From positions 9,789 to 31,670 of the forward strand of contig PEUI01000128.1 in assembly GCA_002785585.1 (NCBI GenBank): 21,882 bases of DNA, given 5' to 3'. The notes under the pieces were generated by a model. That model saw only the letters and a program-made list of their open reading frames with translations. It was not told the origin of the DNA and made no database searches. The DNA is from Lysobacterales bacterium CG02_land_8_20_14_3_00_62_12. GTDB lineage: Bacteria > Pseudomonadota > Gammaproteobacteria > Xanthomonadales > Ahniellaceae. Both the position numbers and the translations under genes were made by a program. Position 1 is the stretch's first letter; every line of letters starts with the position of its first letter. Below, one piece after another: positions 6,435 through 13,112 of this stretch.

Positions 6435-7289
6435 TCAGACCGCATTCAAGCCGCGCCAGTGGCGGGATTCGGCGTTGATCGCGACCGGGAATCCAGGACA
6501 ATACACGGCGGGCTTTCCCAGGATGAGCGGCTGCCGCAGGGCGGCTTGCAGATAGGCATGGCCGCAGGCGATGGCGTGCTGTGGCGTGCTACCCAGGGCC
6601 AGTTCGGCGGCGATAGCGCTGGCATAGGTGCAACCGGTGCCGTGGGTTGCGATCGGCAACCGCGTCGCCGTCAATTGAAATGTCTGGCTTCGGGTGCCAA
6701 ACAAATCCAGCAAGCGCTTGCCGGTGCCGTGACCGCCCTTGATCAGCACCCAATGACCGCCCAGATCGGTGAGGCACCGCAGTGCGGTTCGGCGTTGGCT
6801 GAGTGAACTGACCGGTAGGCCAAGCAAGGTCCCTACTTCGGGCAGATTGGGGGTGAAGACGGTGGCCAATGGCAGTAAATGGTCCAACATCAGTTGCCGA
6901 GCTGCCGGTGCCAGCAAGGCGCCGCCCACCGAAGCCGTGAGCACCGGGTCGAGCACGATCGGCACCCGAAGCTGGCGCAAGCGCCCAGCGACGGCGCGGA
7001 CGATGGCGGGACTGGCCAGCATGCCGACCTTGACGGCGTGGATGGTGAGGTCGTCCAGTACGGCGTCGAGTTGCGTTAACACCTGTTTGGCACTCAGCGG
7101 CTGCACGGCCACCAGCGTGCCGGTATTCTGTGCGGTGGCGGCGGTAACGACGCAGGCGCCCGCCAGTTGATAGCTCGAAAGTACCCGCAGATCGGCCTGC
7201 AATCCAGCCCCACCGCTGGAATCCGAGCCGCCGATCAGCAGAATCGTCGGGCTTGCGGCTGGCTTGGAGATGGCATTCGGGTAGGTCAT
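6435..7289 (-). CDS. thiD: Hydroxymethylpyrimidine/phosphomethylpyrimidine kinase
   Basis: 284 residues, the usual ThiD length. GGSDSSGGAGLQADL (20-34) binds substrate and phosphate; VKVGML (87-92), the VLDPVL stretch (112-117) and the anion-hole/catalytic region HGTGCTYASAIAAEL with Cys220 are all present. It phosphorylates HMP and then HMP-P to make HMP-PP, the pyrimidine half of thiamine, in the cytoplasm. The ATG at 7289 fits the family N-terminus. The reading frame stays open upstream to 8090 but that part lies antisense to the beta-barrel gene and is not ThiD-like. No other thiamine genes are in the window. No clear ribosome site is seen upstream. Confidence 0.93.
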   Translation of the reverse strand: MTYPNAISKPAASPTILLIGGSDSSGGAGLQADLRVLSSYQLAGACVVTAATAQNTGTLVAVQPLSAKQVLTQLDAVLDDLTIHAVKVGMLASPAIVRAVAGRLRQLRVPIVLDPVLTASVGGALLAPAARQLMLDHLLPLATVFTPNLPEVGTLLGLPVSSLSQRRTALRCLTDLGGHWVLIKGGHGTGKRLLDLFGTRSQTFQLTATRLPIATHGTGCTYASAIAAELALGSTPQHAIACGHAYLQAALRQPLILGKPAVYCPGFPVAINAESRHWRGLNAV

Positions 7290-7475
7290 GGGTCTGATCG
7301 ACGGCCGGTACGCCAGTCTGGCAGTCCGGCGTCGGCGGGTCGATACGGTAGCCAGCGGGCCGGCAGCAAACATCGGTCGCTGACCAAAGCACCCAAAAAG
7401 GCACCAAAAAAGATTTGACGAGCTGTTGTTTTTTTGCGACGATGTGGCCTTCGCACAACAACCTGCCTGTCGCCA

Positions 7476-8612
7476 ATGCCGCAAACTACTACCAGTACGC
7501 GATTTTTGAGTCTCGCCGTCCTCACGGTTGGTGTCTCTGTGAGCGCGTCGGTGTTGGCGGAAACCGGTGTCATGGATCAGTGGCGCGCCTACGCCCGCAG
7601 CGCGATGCAGCCGGAGTTCGAATGGGCTGACAAGGCTCCCATCGTGTTGCCTTCGGTGGTGCAACGCAGTTTGGCGGTGGCCACCCCAAGCCACACCATG
7701 AATTTCGGTTTGTCGGCCGACAAGACCCCGTTGCGGTTCGAACTGGTCTCTGCTTTGGCGACGGATTCGCCAGCCACCACTTCCACCTTCGGTGCGCTTG
7801 ACGATTCCGGATCGGCGCGTTTTGGCCTGTTGCGCAACCAGTTGACCACGGGCATCGAACGTCCTTTGGACGCACGCTCCAGTGTCACTGCCGCGGTGGT
7901 TTTGGTGCGTCAGCAATTCGCTTCCTTTGGTCTGGGCACGGAAACCATTAGTGATTACACGCGGGCCCAGCAAGTCGCCAATGAGGCATCGGTGGGTACC
8001 GGTGTTCGCGTCGGTTATCAGCAGGCGCTGACTTCCACGTTCAGTTGGGGCACCTCGGTGCAGTCGCGGGTCAGCATGGATGCCTTCCAAAGCTATCGCG
8101 GCGTGTTTGCCGATCCGGGGGATTTTGATATTCCTGGCCAGGCCAGCCTGACGGCGCTTTGGCAGCCAACGCCGGGTCTGGATCTGGCCGTTTCGGCGCA
8201 GCGGGTGTTCTATAGCGACCTGACGCCATTCTCCAGCGCCTCGCTGCCAATCCGGTTCCTGTCACTGCTGAATGATGGTTCCTCACCAGAGTTCAAGTGG
8301 AACGATTTGGATGTGCTGGTTGCTGACGTCGGCGTGCAACTTGGCAAGTTCGACCGACTGAACTTGCGCTACAGCACCCAGCAACAGCCGAATCCAACCT
8401 CCGGGTTGTTGCGCGATGCCCTCGCCAATGGCGCCACCGATTTGAATCTGGCGCTGGGCCTGGAGCACGACTTCCAGCGCTTGGGTCGGCTGCGTTTGGC
8501 CGCGAGTTACGCGCCAGCAGAGATCTATCTAGGCAACGTCTCCGGCCTGGGCAATCGTTTGGATAGCAGCTCACAGATCGAGGGTGAAGCGAGTTGGCGG
8601 TTTCAGTTCTAG
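7476..8612 (+). CDS. Outer-membrane beta-barrel protein, function unknown
   Basis: 378 residues from the ATG at 7476; the in-frame start at 7434 would put hydrophilic residues before the signal peptide. The signal peptide is FLSLAVLTVGVSVSASVLA (cleavage near 28). The rest is rich in alternating hydrophobic strands (for example LDLAVSAQRVFYS, LNLRYSTQQQP, LRLAASYAP) and ends in WRFQF, a terminal Phe typical of Bam-inserted outer-membrane barrels. Strand and turn patterns, with a late LNLRYSTQQQPNPTSGLL segment, recall FadL-type transport barrels, but I cannot place it with confidence. A weak promoter candidate (TTGACG 7415-7420, N17, GACGAT 7438-7443) precedes it. It is followed by a minisatellite and then an intrinsic terminator. 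It is divergent from thiD. Confidence 0.7.
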   Translation: MPQTTTSTRFLSLAVLTVGVSVSASVLAETGVMDQWRAYARSAMQPEFEWADKAPIVLPSVVQRSLAVATPSHTMNFGLSADKTPLRFELVSALATDSPATTSTFGALDDSGSARFGLLRNQLTTGIERPLDARSSVTAAVVLVRQQFASFGLGTETISDYTRAQQVANEASVGTGVRVGYQQALTSTFSWGTSVQSRVSMDAFQSYRGVFADPGDFDIPGQASLTALWQPTPGLDLAVSAQRVFYSDLTPFSSASLPIRFLSLLNDGSSPEFKWNDLDVLVADVGVQLGKFDRLNLRYSTQQQPNPTSGLLRDALANGATDLNLALGLEHDFQRLGRLRLAASYAPAEIYLGNVSGLGNRLDSSSQIEGEASWRFQF

Positions 8613-8685
8613 CGGTTTCGCTTCTGGCGGTTTCGCTTCTGGCGGTTTCGCTTCTGGCGGTTTCGCTTCTGGCGGTTCCGGTTTT
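8596..8685 (+). repeat. 15-bp minisatellite spanning the 3' end of the beta-barrel gene
   Basis: Six consecutive 15-bp units. Unit 1 (8596-8610) is GGCGGTTTCAGTTCT, the last coding bases of the upstream gene; unit 2 (8611-8625) is AGCGGTTTCGCTTCT; units 3-5 (8626-8670) are identical copies of GGCGGTTTCGCTTCT; unit 6 (8671-8685) is degenerate. The TAG stop of the gene spans the junction of units 1 and 2 and differs by one base from the TGG found at the later junctions, so the repeats are in frame with the C-terminal WRFQF codons. Confidence 0.95.
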
Positions 8686-8715
8686 GGGTATGGTTTCAGG
8701 GCATGAATACACTTG

Positions 8716-8740
8716 GGGCTCCGTTTGGAGCCCTTTTTTT
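8716..8740 (+). terminator. Intrinsic terminator after the beta-barrel gene
   Basis: GGGCTCC (8716-8722), loop GTTT, GGAGCCC (8727-8733), then seven T (8734-8740). This is a standard Rho-independent terminator for plus-strand transcription. It lies 103 bp beyond the stop codon and just after the minisatellite. Confidence 0.9.
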
Positions 8741-8815
8741 GCCTGCAATCAGGCCTCGATGCGATGCCGGTCGACGGGTGGTGTCAAGGCTGAGCACTGG
8801 CCACCGCTCGGTGCG

Positions 8816-10213
8816 TCATAGGTTCTCGGACGCAAAGTGCGCCAGGCGCGAGCGTTCACCGCGGCGCAGGGTGATGTGGGCGCTGTGCTGCCAGTGCTTG
8901 AAACGATCCACGGCATAAGTCAAACCGGAAGTGGTTTCCGTCAGGTAGGGGGTGTCGATCTGTTCGACATTGCCCAGACAGATCATCTTGGTGCCGGGAC
9001 CAGCGCGGGTCAGCAGGGTCTTCATTTGTTTGGGCGACAGGTTCTGCGCCTCGTCGATGATTACGTAGCGACCAAGAAACGTTCGACCCCGCATAAAGTT
9101 CATGGATCGAATCTTGATGCGCGAAGCGAGTAAATCATTGGTCGCGGCGCGGCCCCAGGAGCCACCGTCCTGGGGTTCTGAAAGCACTTCCAGATTGTCG
9201 GTGAAGGCGCCCATCCACGGCGTCATTTTTTCTTCTTCGGTGCCCGGCAGGAAGCCAATGTCCTCGCCTACCGACACCGTGGCCCGGGTCACGATAATCT
9301 CGCGATAGCGTTGCTGGTCCATCACTTGCGCCAGCCCTGCGGCCAACGCCAGCAGGGTCTTGCCGGTACCGGCGGTACCGAGCAGGGTGACGAAATCTAT
9401 TTCCGGATCCATCAATGCGTTCAGCGCAAAGTTTTGTTCCCGGTTGCGCGCATGCACACCCCAGACCGAGTGATTGCCACCGCTATAGTCTTCGACCACT
9501 TGCAACGTGGCAACTTCATTGGCCACCGAAACGACGCGCAGTTCCAGCTCGTCATCGCCCGGCAGATAAAGAAACTGATTGGGTTGCCAGTCCTCGCCTT
9601 TGCGCGGTCGAACTTCGTAATTGCTGTGGCCGCGATCTGACCAGGAGCGCAGATTGCGGCTGTGCTTTGCCCAAAAATCGGCGGGCAGCTCGTCGAGGCC
9701 GGTGTACAGCAGACTGAAGTCATCCAGCGCACGGTCATTTTCGTAGTCTTCGGCGGTGACACCGAAAATGCTGGCCTTGATCCGTAGGTTGATGTCTTTG
9801 GACACCAGCACCACGTTGCGATCCGGGTTTTGCTCGCGCAGTACCAGGATCGAGGCCAGAATCTGATTGTCGGGCATCACCTTCAGCTGCGTGCCTTTGG
9901 GCATTTGCGCACTGGTTTGAAACAACAAGCGACCGATTTGGCCGTTTTTGCGCAACTGCAATTCTTTCGGACGCAACAGCTTCAGACCGTGTTCGATGTT
10001 GCTGCTGCCGTGGGTCTCAATCAGCTCGTTGATGAAACGGCTGACTTGACGGGCATTGCGGGCGACCTCCGAGGTGCCCTTTTTGCCGGCGTCGAGTTCT
10101 TCCAGCACCGTCATCGGCAGGAATACGTCGTGTTCTTCGAATCGATAGATGGCGGTCGGGTCGTGCATCAAGACATTGGTGTCGAGTACGTAAATGCATT
10201 TCTTGTCTGCCAT
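8816..10213 (-). CDS. phoH2: PIN-PhoH fusion ATPase (PhoH2/YlaK type)
   Basis: 465 residues from the ATG at 10213. An in-frame GTG at 10216 sits closer to the GAGGT ribosome site (about 8 bp) and is a possible alternative start. The N-terminal PIN domain has YVLDTNVLMHD (Asp11) and the acidic TVLEELD segment (about 36-41), with a further Asp in VVLVSKDINLRIKA. The C-terminal PhoH ATPase has Walker A GTAGTGKT (279-286) and Walker B YVIIDEAQ (383-390), then LTRAGPGTKMICLGN and DTPYL. The related mycobacterial PhoH2 is described as an RNA helicase/RNase. The cellular role here is not shown by context. It follows gcvR on the same strand after about 120 bp. Confidence 0.93.
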   Translation of the reverse strand: MADKKCIYVLDTNVLMHDPTAIYRFEEHDVFLPMTVLEELDAGKKGTSEVARNARQVSRFINELIETHGSSNIEHGLKLLRPKELQLRKNGQIGRLLFQTSAQMPKGTQLKVMPDNQILASILVLREQNPDRNVVLVSKDINLRIKASIFGVTAEDYENDRALDDFSLLYTGLDELPADFWAKHSRNLRSWSDRGHSNYEVRPRKGEDWQPNQFLYLPGDDELELRVVSVANEVATLQVVEDYSGGNHSVWGVHARNREQNFALNALMDPEIDFVTLLGTAGTGKTLLALAAGLAQVMDQQRYREIIVTRATVSVGEDIGFLPGTEEEKMTPWMGAFTDNLEVLSEPQDGGSWGRAATNDLLASRIKIRSMNFMRGRTFLGRYVIIDEAQNLSPKQMKTLLTRAGPGTKMICLGNVEQIDTPYLTETTSGLTYAVDRFKHWQHSAHITLRRGERSRLAHFASENL

Positions 10214-10333
10214 CACGACGGATTACCTCGGCTACGCAGTGGTTTAAGGAGAACAACAATGGAATAGACACCGCGCCTTGAGGCCGGCTCGGGTTTGGCC
10301 CGGACGGCAGCAGATGAGTCACGCTGGTCTTCT

Positions 10334-10882
10334 TCAAAACTTCACCGGGTCCATGATGGCGTCCAGGTTCAAGGCGTCGCAGAACTCCAGAAAATCGTCG
10401 CGCAACGTAGCGATGTGCGTCTTTGCCGGAATGCCGACATTGATTTGTGCGGTGAACATCTCGGCTCCGGTTTGCATGGCGCGGAAACGACTGCACGAGA
10501 GACTGTCGATGAGGATGCCTTGCTGCGAGAAAAACTCTGCCAACTGAAACACAATGCCGGGTTTGTCGGCAGCGACGACTTCGATCGTGTACGGCAACAA
10601 ATCGGTAGGACCGGGCTTGGCCAGGGTTCGCTGCAAACCGAGCTTGATGCCTTCGTCGCGCTCGAAGCGGCTGGCAGAAGCTTCCAGCTTGGCGACCGCA
10701 TCCCACGAACCCATGGCCAGCATCGCCAGACTGATATGCGCGCCAAGTGAAACGTGGCGGGCGTCGACCAAGGTGCAACCGCACTCGCTGATGCGTTTGG
10801 TGAGCGGCATCAACGGGGATTTGTCAAGCGCGGCGACCGCCGTTACCAGAATGTAGTTTTCGTTTGCAGGCGGTCTTGCCAC
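10334..10882 (-). CDS. gcvR: GcvR-like ACT-domain regulator
   Basis: 182 residues from a GTG at 10882, with GGGA about 9 bp upstream. There is no in-frame ATG near the conserved start, and longer extensions run antisense into dapA. Two ACT domains are visible: the first from ENYILVTAVAALDKSPLMPLTKRI, the second from YTIEVVAADKPGIVFQLAEFFSQQGI onward. The length is close to E. coli GcvR (about 190). GcvR modulates the glycine cleavage operon through GcvA, sensing glycine. The position divergent from dapA-bamC matches gammaproteobacterial gene order and supports the name. No gcvA or gcvTHP is seen here. Confidence 0.8.
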   Translation of the reverse strand: MARPPANENYILVTAVAALDKSPLMPLTKRISECGCTLVDARHVSLGAHISLAMLAMGSWDAVAKLEASASRFERDEGIKLGLQRTLAKPGPTDLLPYTIEVVAADKPGIVFQLAEFFSQQGILIDSLSCSRFRAMQTGAEMFTAQINVGIPAKTHIATLRDDFLEFCDALNLDAIMDPVKF

Positions 10883-10923
10883 GAAGCATTGTCCCGATGC
10901 GGCCCAAGGTCCGCTGTGCGGGC

Positions 10924-10952
10924 AGAATACTTGTCGCTGCCAGAGGCCGCAA
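10924..10952 (-). promoter_or_regulatory. Candidate gcvR promoter
   Basis: Reading the minus strand: TTGCGG (-35, 10952-10947), a 17-bp spacer, TATTCT (-10, 10929-10924). The predicted transcript starts near 10917, about 35 bp ahead of the GTG at 10882. The -35 is weak. It overlaps the candidate dapA promoter. Confidence 0.4.
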
Positions 10953-10959
10953 GTAACAT
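10931..10959 (+). promoter_or_regulatory. Candidate dapA promoter
   Basis: TTGTCG (-35, 10931-10936), a 17-bp spacer, TAACAT (-10, 10954-10959); the predicted start is near 10966, 20 bp before the dapA ATG. It overlaps the candidate gcvR promoter almost completely. Confidence 0.4.
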
Positions 10960-10985
10960 GCGTTGCTCCTTCCAGCGAACCCGTC

Positions 10986-11888
10986 ATGCAACTACACGGC
11001 AGCATCTGTGCTCTGGTCACGCCCTTCGATGCAGACGGCGGCATCGACATCGCCAATTTGCAGCGACTGATCGACTGGCACGTCGATTCGGGGACCAATG
11101 CGCTGGTGTTGGCGGGCTCCACCGGTGAAGCGGCTTTGCTCACCGATGACGAATATGCCTTGCTGCTGGAAACCGCCGTTGCACGCAGCGCTGGGCGCAT
11201 TCCGGTGATCGCTGGGGTGGGTTCGCCAGCGACAGCGAAGTCGCTGCGGCTGGCGCGGCGTGCCGCGGCCATCGGCGCCAACGCGCTACTGGCGGTAACT
11301 CCCTACTACGTGCGGCCGACGCAGGCTGGCCTGCTGGCGCACTACCGGTTGCTCGCGGATGACGGTGGTCTGCCGGTATTGCTCTACAACGTCCCGGGAC
11401 GCACCGGATGTGATTTGTTGCCAGCCACGGTCGCCGAACTCTCCGCGCACCCAGCAATTATCGGCATCAAAGAAGCCGTCACCGATCCCGCCCGCAGGCG
11501 CGAATTGTTGACCTTGGCGTCGGCCGATTTTGCGGTGTTTTGTGGTGACGATGGCAGTGCCCTGCAGGCCATGCGCGACGGTGCGGTCGGGACCATTTCG
11601 GTGGCGGCCAACGTCGTGCCAAAAACATTTGCCCGTTTGTGCGCATTGGCGGTGGCGTCACCCGGACCCAATGCCGAGACATTGGATCAGGGTTTGCAGC
11701 CGCTATATCGAGCCTTGTCGGTGGAATCCAATCCGATCCCGGCGAAGTGGTTACTGCATCGTCTGGGCCGAATCGACAACGTGCTGAGGCTGCCACTGCA
11801 AGCACTCAACAACCGCTACCATGCCGGGCTGGCGCAATGTCTCGCCGAGGTTCAGCTACTGGAAAGCAGACTGGACGCCATCGTCTGA
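10986..11888 (+). CDS. dapA: 4-hydroxy-tetrahydrodipicolinate synthase
   Basis: 300 residues, standard length. A TIM-barrel aldolase that condenses pyruvate with aspartate semialdehyde, the first committed step to meso-diaminopimelate and lysine. Key residues are visible: GSTGEA (44-49) for substrate binding, Tyr134 and Arg139 in LLYNVPGRTG, and the Schiff-base Lys162 in GIKEA, each one residue off E. coli numbering. The N-terminus GSICALVTPF is canonical, which supports the ATG at 10986 despite no obvious ribosome site. It sits upstream of bamC with a 16-bp gap, the same order as in E. coli. Confidence 0.97.
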   Translation: MQLHGSICALVTPFDADGGIDIANLQRLIDWHVDSGTNALVLAGSTGEAALLTDDEYALLLETAVARSAGRIPVIAGVGSPATAKSLRLARRAAAIGANALLAVTPYYVRPTQAGLLAHYRLLADDGGLPVLLYNVPGRTGCDLLPATVAELSAHPAIIGIKEAVTDPARRRELLTLASADFAVFCGDDGSALQAMRDGAVGTISVAANVVPKTFARLCALAVASPGPNAETLDQGLQPLYRALSVESNPIPAKWLLHRLGRIDNVLRLPLQALNNRYHAGLAQCLAEVQLLESRLDAIV

Positions 11889-11904
11889 CAGGAACTCATC
11901 GACA

Positions 11905-12474
11905 ATGAATTATTTGAAAAATGCACCGTGGTTGCTGGTGGTATCGGTTTTGATGTGCTCGGGCTGTGGATTGTTTGGCAAGAGCAAGCACGAAATCTAT
12001 CTGGATAGCGAGCGCGGCAAATCGTTGCAGGTGCCGCCAGATCTCAGTTCACCGTTGCGTCGCGACGCCATGCAGATCGCCGAAGGGCCGTCGCCGAAGC
12101 AATCGATCAGTGACCAGCCGGTCAGCGACATCAAGCCGACGGCAGATGACATCACCGAAAAATTGTTTATCGATGCGGAGCCTGCGCTGGCATTTCAGCG
12201 TGTACGCGAAGCGTTGGAGCAGGCACAGATCGGCACTTTGGGGGCCATTGATGAAGGCGCGCGGCGGATTGCGATCAAGGTACTGGTCGAAACCACCAAG
12301 AAGCGAAAGCTTCGCAAAGACCGCACCGATCGCAATTCCTTTGATCGTGTCACTGTGGTGGTGGCCGATGGTGCCAAGTCGCGGGTGTTGGTCGAAGATC
12401 CGTCCGGCAACCCGGTCGATGATGCGGCCAGCAAGAAAATTCTTGCGGCAATTCGCGAGCGGGTGGTTGATTGA
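11905..12474 (+). CDS. bamC: BamC-like outer-membrane assembly lipoprotein, short form
   Basis: 189 residues. A lipoprotein signal is present with Cys21 as the lipidation site (MCSGC; the -3 position is not the usual Leu). The mature start GLFGKSKHEIYL and the VPPDLSSP lasso-type segment fit BamC. One helix-grip domain follows (about 75-189, including DDITEKLFIDAEPALAFQRV and a closing ASKKILAAIRERV). E. coli BamC is about 344 residues with two helix-grip domains, so the second is absent. BamC is an accessory part of the BamABCDE complex that inserts outer-membrane barrels. Position after dapA supports the name. The in-frame start at 11821 lies within dapA and is rejected; AGGA precedes the ATG at 11905. 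Confidence 0.8.
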   Translation: MNYLKNAPWLLVVSVLMCSGCGLFGKSKHEIYLDSERGKSLQVPPDLSSPLRRDAMQIAEGPSPKQSISDQPVSDIKPTADDITEKLFIDAEPALAFQRVREALEQAQIGTLGAIDEGARRIAIKVLVETTKKRKLRKDRTDRNSFDRVTVVVADGAKSRVLVEDPSGNPVDDAASKKILAAIRERVVD

Positions 12475-12564
12475 TTGCCCAGGATCGCCAAGATCAACGG
12501 TGCTGATAGCCACTATCGGCGGCGCCGTTGTCGTGGTCCGCAAATGCAATGAACGCCGGTGTGT

Positions 12565-12888
12565 TCAACGTTCCAGCAGTGGCAACTTGTTCGCCACACC
12601 GTCCCAATCGGCGGCATCTGCGGGCGGTTCGCCGCGCACCGTAATCACTGGCCAGATCTTGGTCAGTTCGGCATTCAAGGCAATGAAAGACTCCTGTCCG
12701 GCGGGGACATCGTCTTCCGGGTAAATCGCTTTGGCCGGGCACTCGGGTTCGCATAGCGTGCAATCGATGCACTCGTCGGGATCGATCACCAAAAAGTTGG
12801 GGCCTTCGTGGAAGCAGTCGACCGGACAGACCTCAACACAATCCTTGTACTTGCACTTGATGCAGTTTTCGGTGACGACGAATGGCAT
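12565..12888 (-). CDS. fdxA: Seven-iron ferredoxin
   Basis: 107 residues, closely matching the 7Fe [3Fe-4S][4Fe-4S] ferredoxins of Azotobacter and Pseudomonas. Nine cysteines are in the expected places: Cys9, 12, 17, 21, 25, 40, 43, 46 and 50, in NCIKCKYKDCVEVCPVDC and CIDCTLCEPEC. By family analogy Cys9/17/50 bind the 3Fe cluster and Cys21/40/43/46 the 4Fe cluster. It is a low-potential cytoplasmic electron carrier. The start MPFVVTEN is canonical; an in-frame extension to 13056 crosses the tRNA gene and is rejected. It starts only 34 bp after the tRNA-Glu 3' end, lacks a clear ribosome site, and has a tandem repeat in that leader. Confidence 0.95.
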   Translation of the reverse strand: MPFVVTENCIKCKYKDCVEVCPVDCFHEGPNFLVIDPDECIDCTLCEPECPAKAIYPEDDVPAGQESFIALNAELTKIWPVITVRGEPPADAADWDGVANKLPLLER

Positions 12889-12889
12889 G

Positions 12890-12913
12890 ATTTTGTACTG
12901 GTATTTGTACTGG
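12890..12913 (-). repeat. 12-bp tandem repeat in the fdxA leader
   Basis: On the minus strand, CCAGTACAAATA (12913-12902) is followed by CCAGTACAAAAT (12901-12890), one base before the fdxA ATG at 12888. It fills most of the 34-bp gap between the tRNA-Glu CCA end and fdxA, where a ribosome site would be expected. Confidence 0.85.
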
Positions 12914-12922
12914 CAACCGAGG

Positions 12923-12998
12923 TGGTACTCCCAAGGGGAATTGAACCCCTGTTTTCGCCGTGAGAGGGCGACGTCCTGGACCGCTAGACGATGGGAGC
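12923..12998 (-). tRNA. tRNA-Glu (anticodon CTC)
   Basis: A 76-nt cloverleaf on the minus strand. The acceptor arm pairs GCTCCCA with TGGGAGT (G1-U72 wobble), followed by A73 and an encoded CCA tail. The anticodon stem TCGCC/GGCGA closes the loop CTCTCAC, giving anticodon CTC at 34-36 with U33. The T arm is AGGGG/CCCCT with a TTCAATT loop. It decodes GAG as glutamate. A good promoter lies upstream (13029-13056), and fdxA follows 34 bp downstream, probably on the same transcript. Confidence 0.95.
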
Positions 12999-13000
12999 GT

Positions 13001-13069
13001 GGCTTGAGGCCGGAGAGCCAAGCATCGTAGTATAGCAATTCGTTTATCATCGACAAGGGGCCTCAAGCC
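13001..13069. repeat. 11-bp inverted repeat flanking the tRNA-Glu promoter
   Basis: GGCTTGAGGCC (13001-13011) and GGCCTCAAGCC (13059-13069) are perfect inverted copies with 47 bp between them. The candidate tRNA promoter lies entirely between the arms. Confidence 0.7.
13029..13056 (-). promoter_or_regulatory. Promoter of tRNA-Glu (and probably fdxA)
   Basis: On the minus strand: TTGTCG (-35, 13056-13051), a 16-bp spacer, TATACT (-10, 13034-13029). The predicted start is near 13022, about 24 bp before the mature tRNA 5' end at 12998. The -10 matches five of six consensus bases. Confidence 0.65.
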
Positions 13070-13112
13070 TTCGCGCCCACTGTGTCGGAACCCCCACGAG
13101 AACTTTTTCCGC

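Noticed and set aside
7290..8090. Upstream extension of the thiD frame giving a 551-residue protein
   Set aside because: The extra part lies antisense to the beta-barrel gene, has no recognisable domain, and ThiD starts normally at 7289.
8596..8685. CRISPR array
   Set aside because: Units are 15 bp and directly adjacent, with no spacers and no cas genes nearby.
8594..8821. 75-codon repetitive plus-strand protein (AVSLL repeats) and its minus-strand counterpart (SETAR repeats)
   Set aside because: Both are only translations of the minisatellite in other frames, with no ribosome site or conserved context.
10277..10287. CTTGAGGCCGG shared with the inverted repeat near 13003
   Set aside because: An 11-base match between two places is expected by chance many times in a window of this size.
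12889..13056. N-terminal extension of fdxA
   Set aside because: It would run across the tRNA-Glu gene; the protein starts at MPFVVTEN as in known 7Fe ferredoxins.
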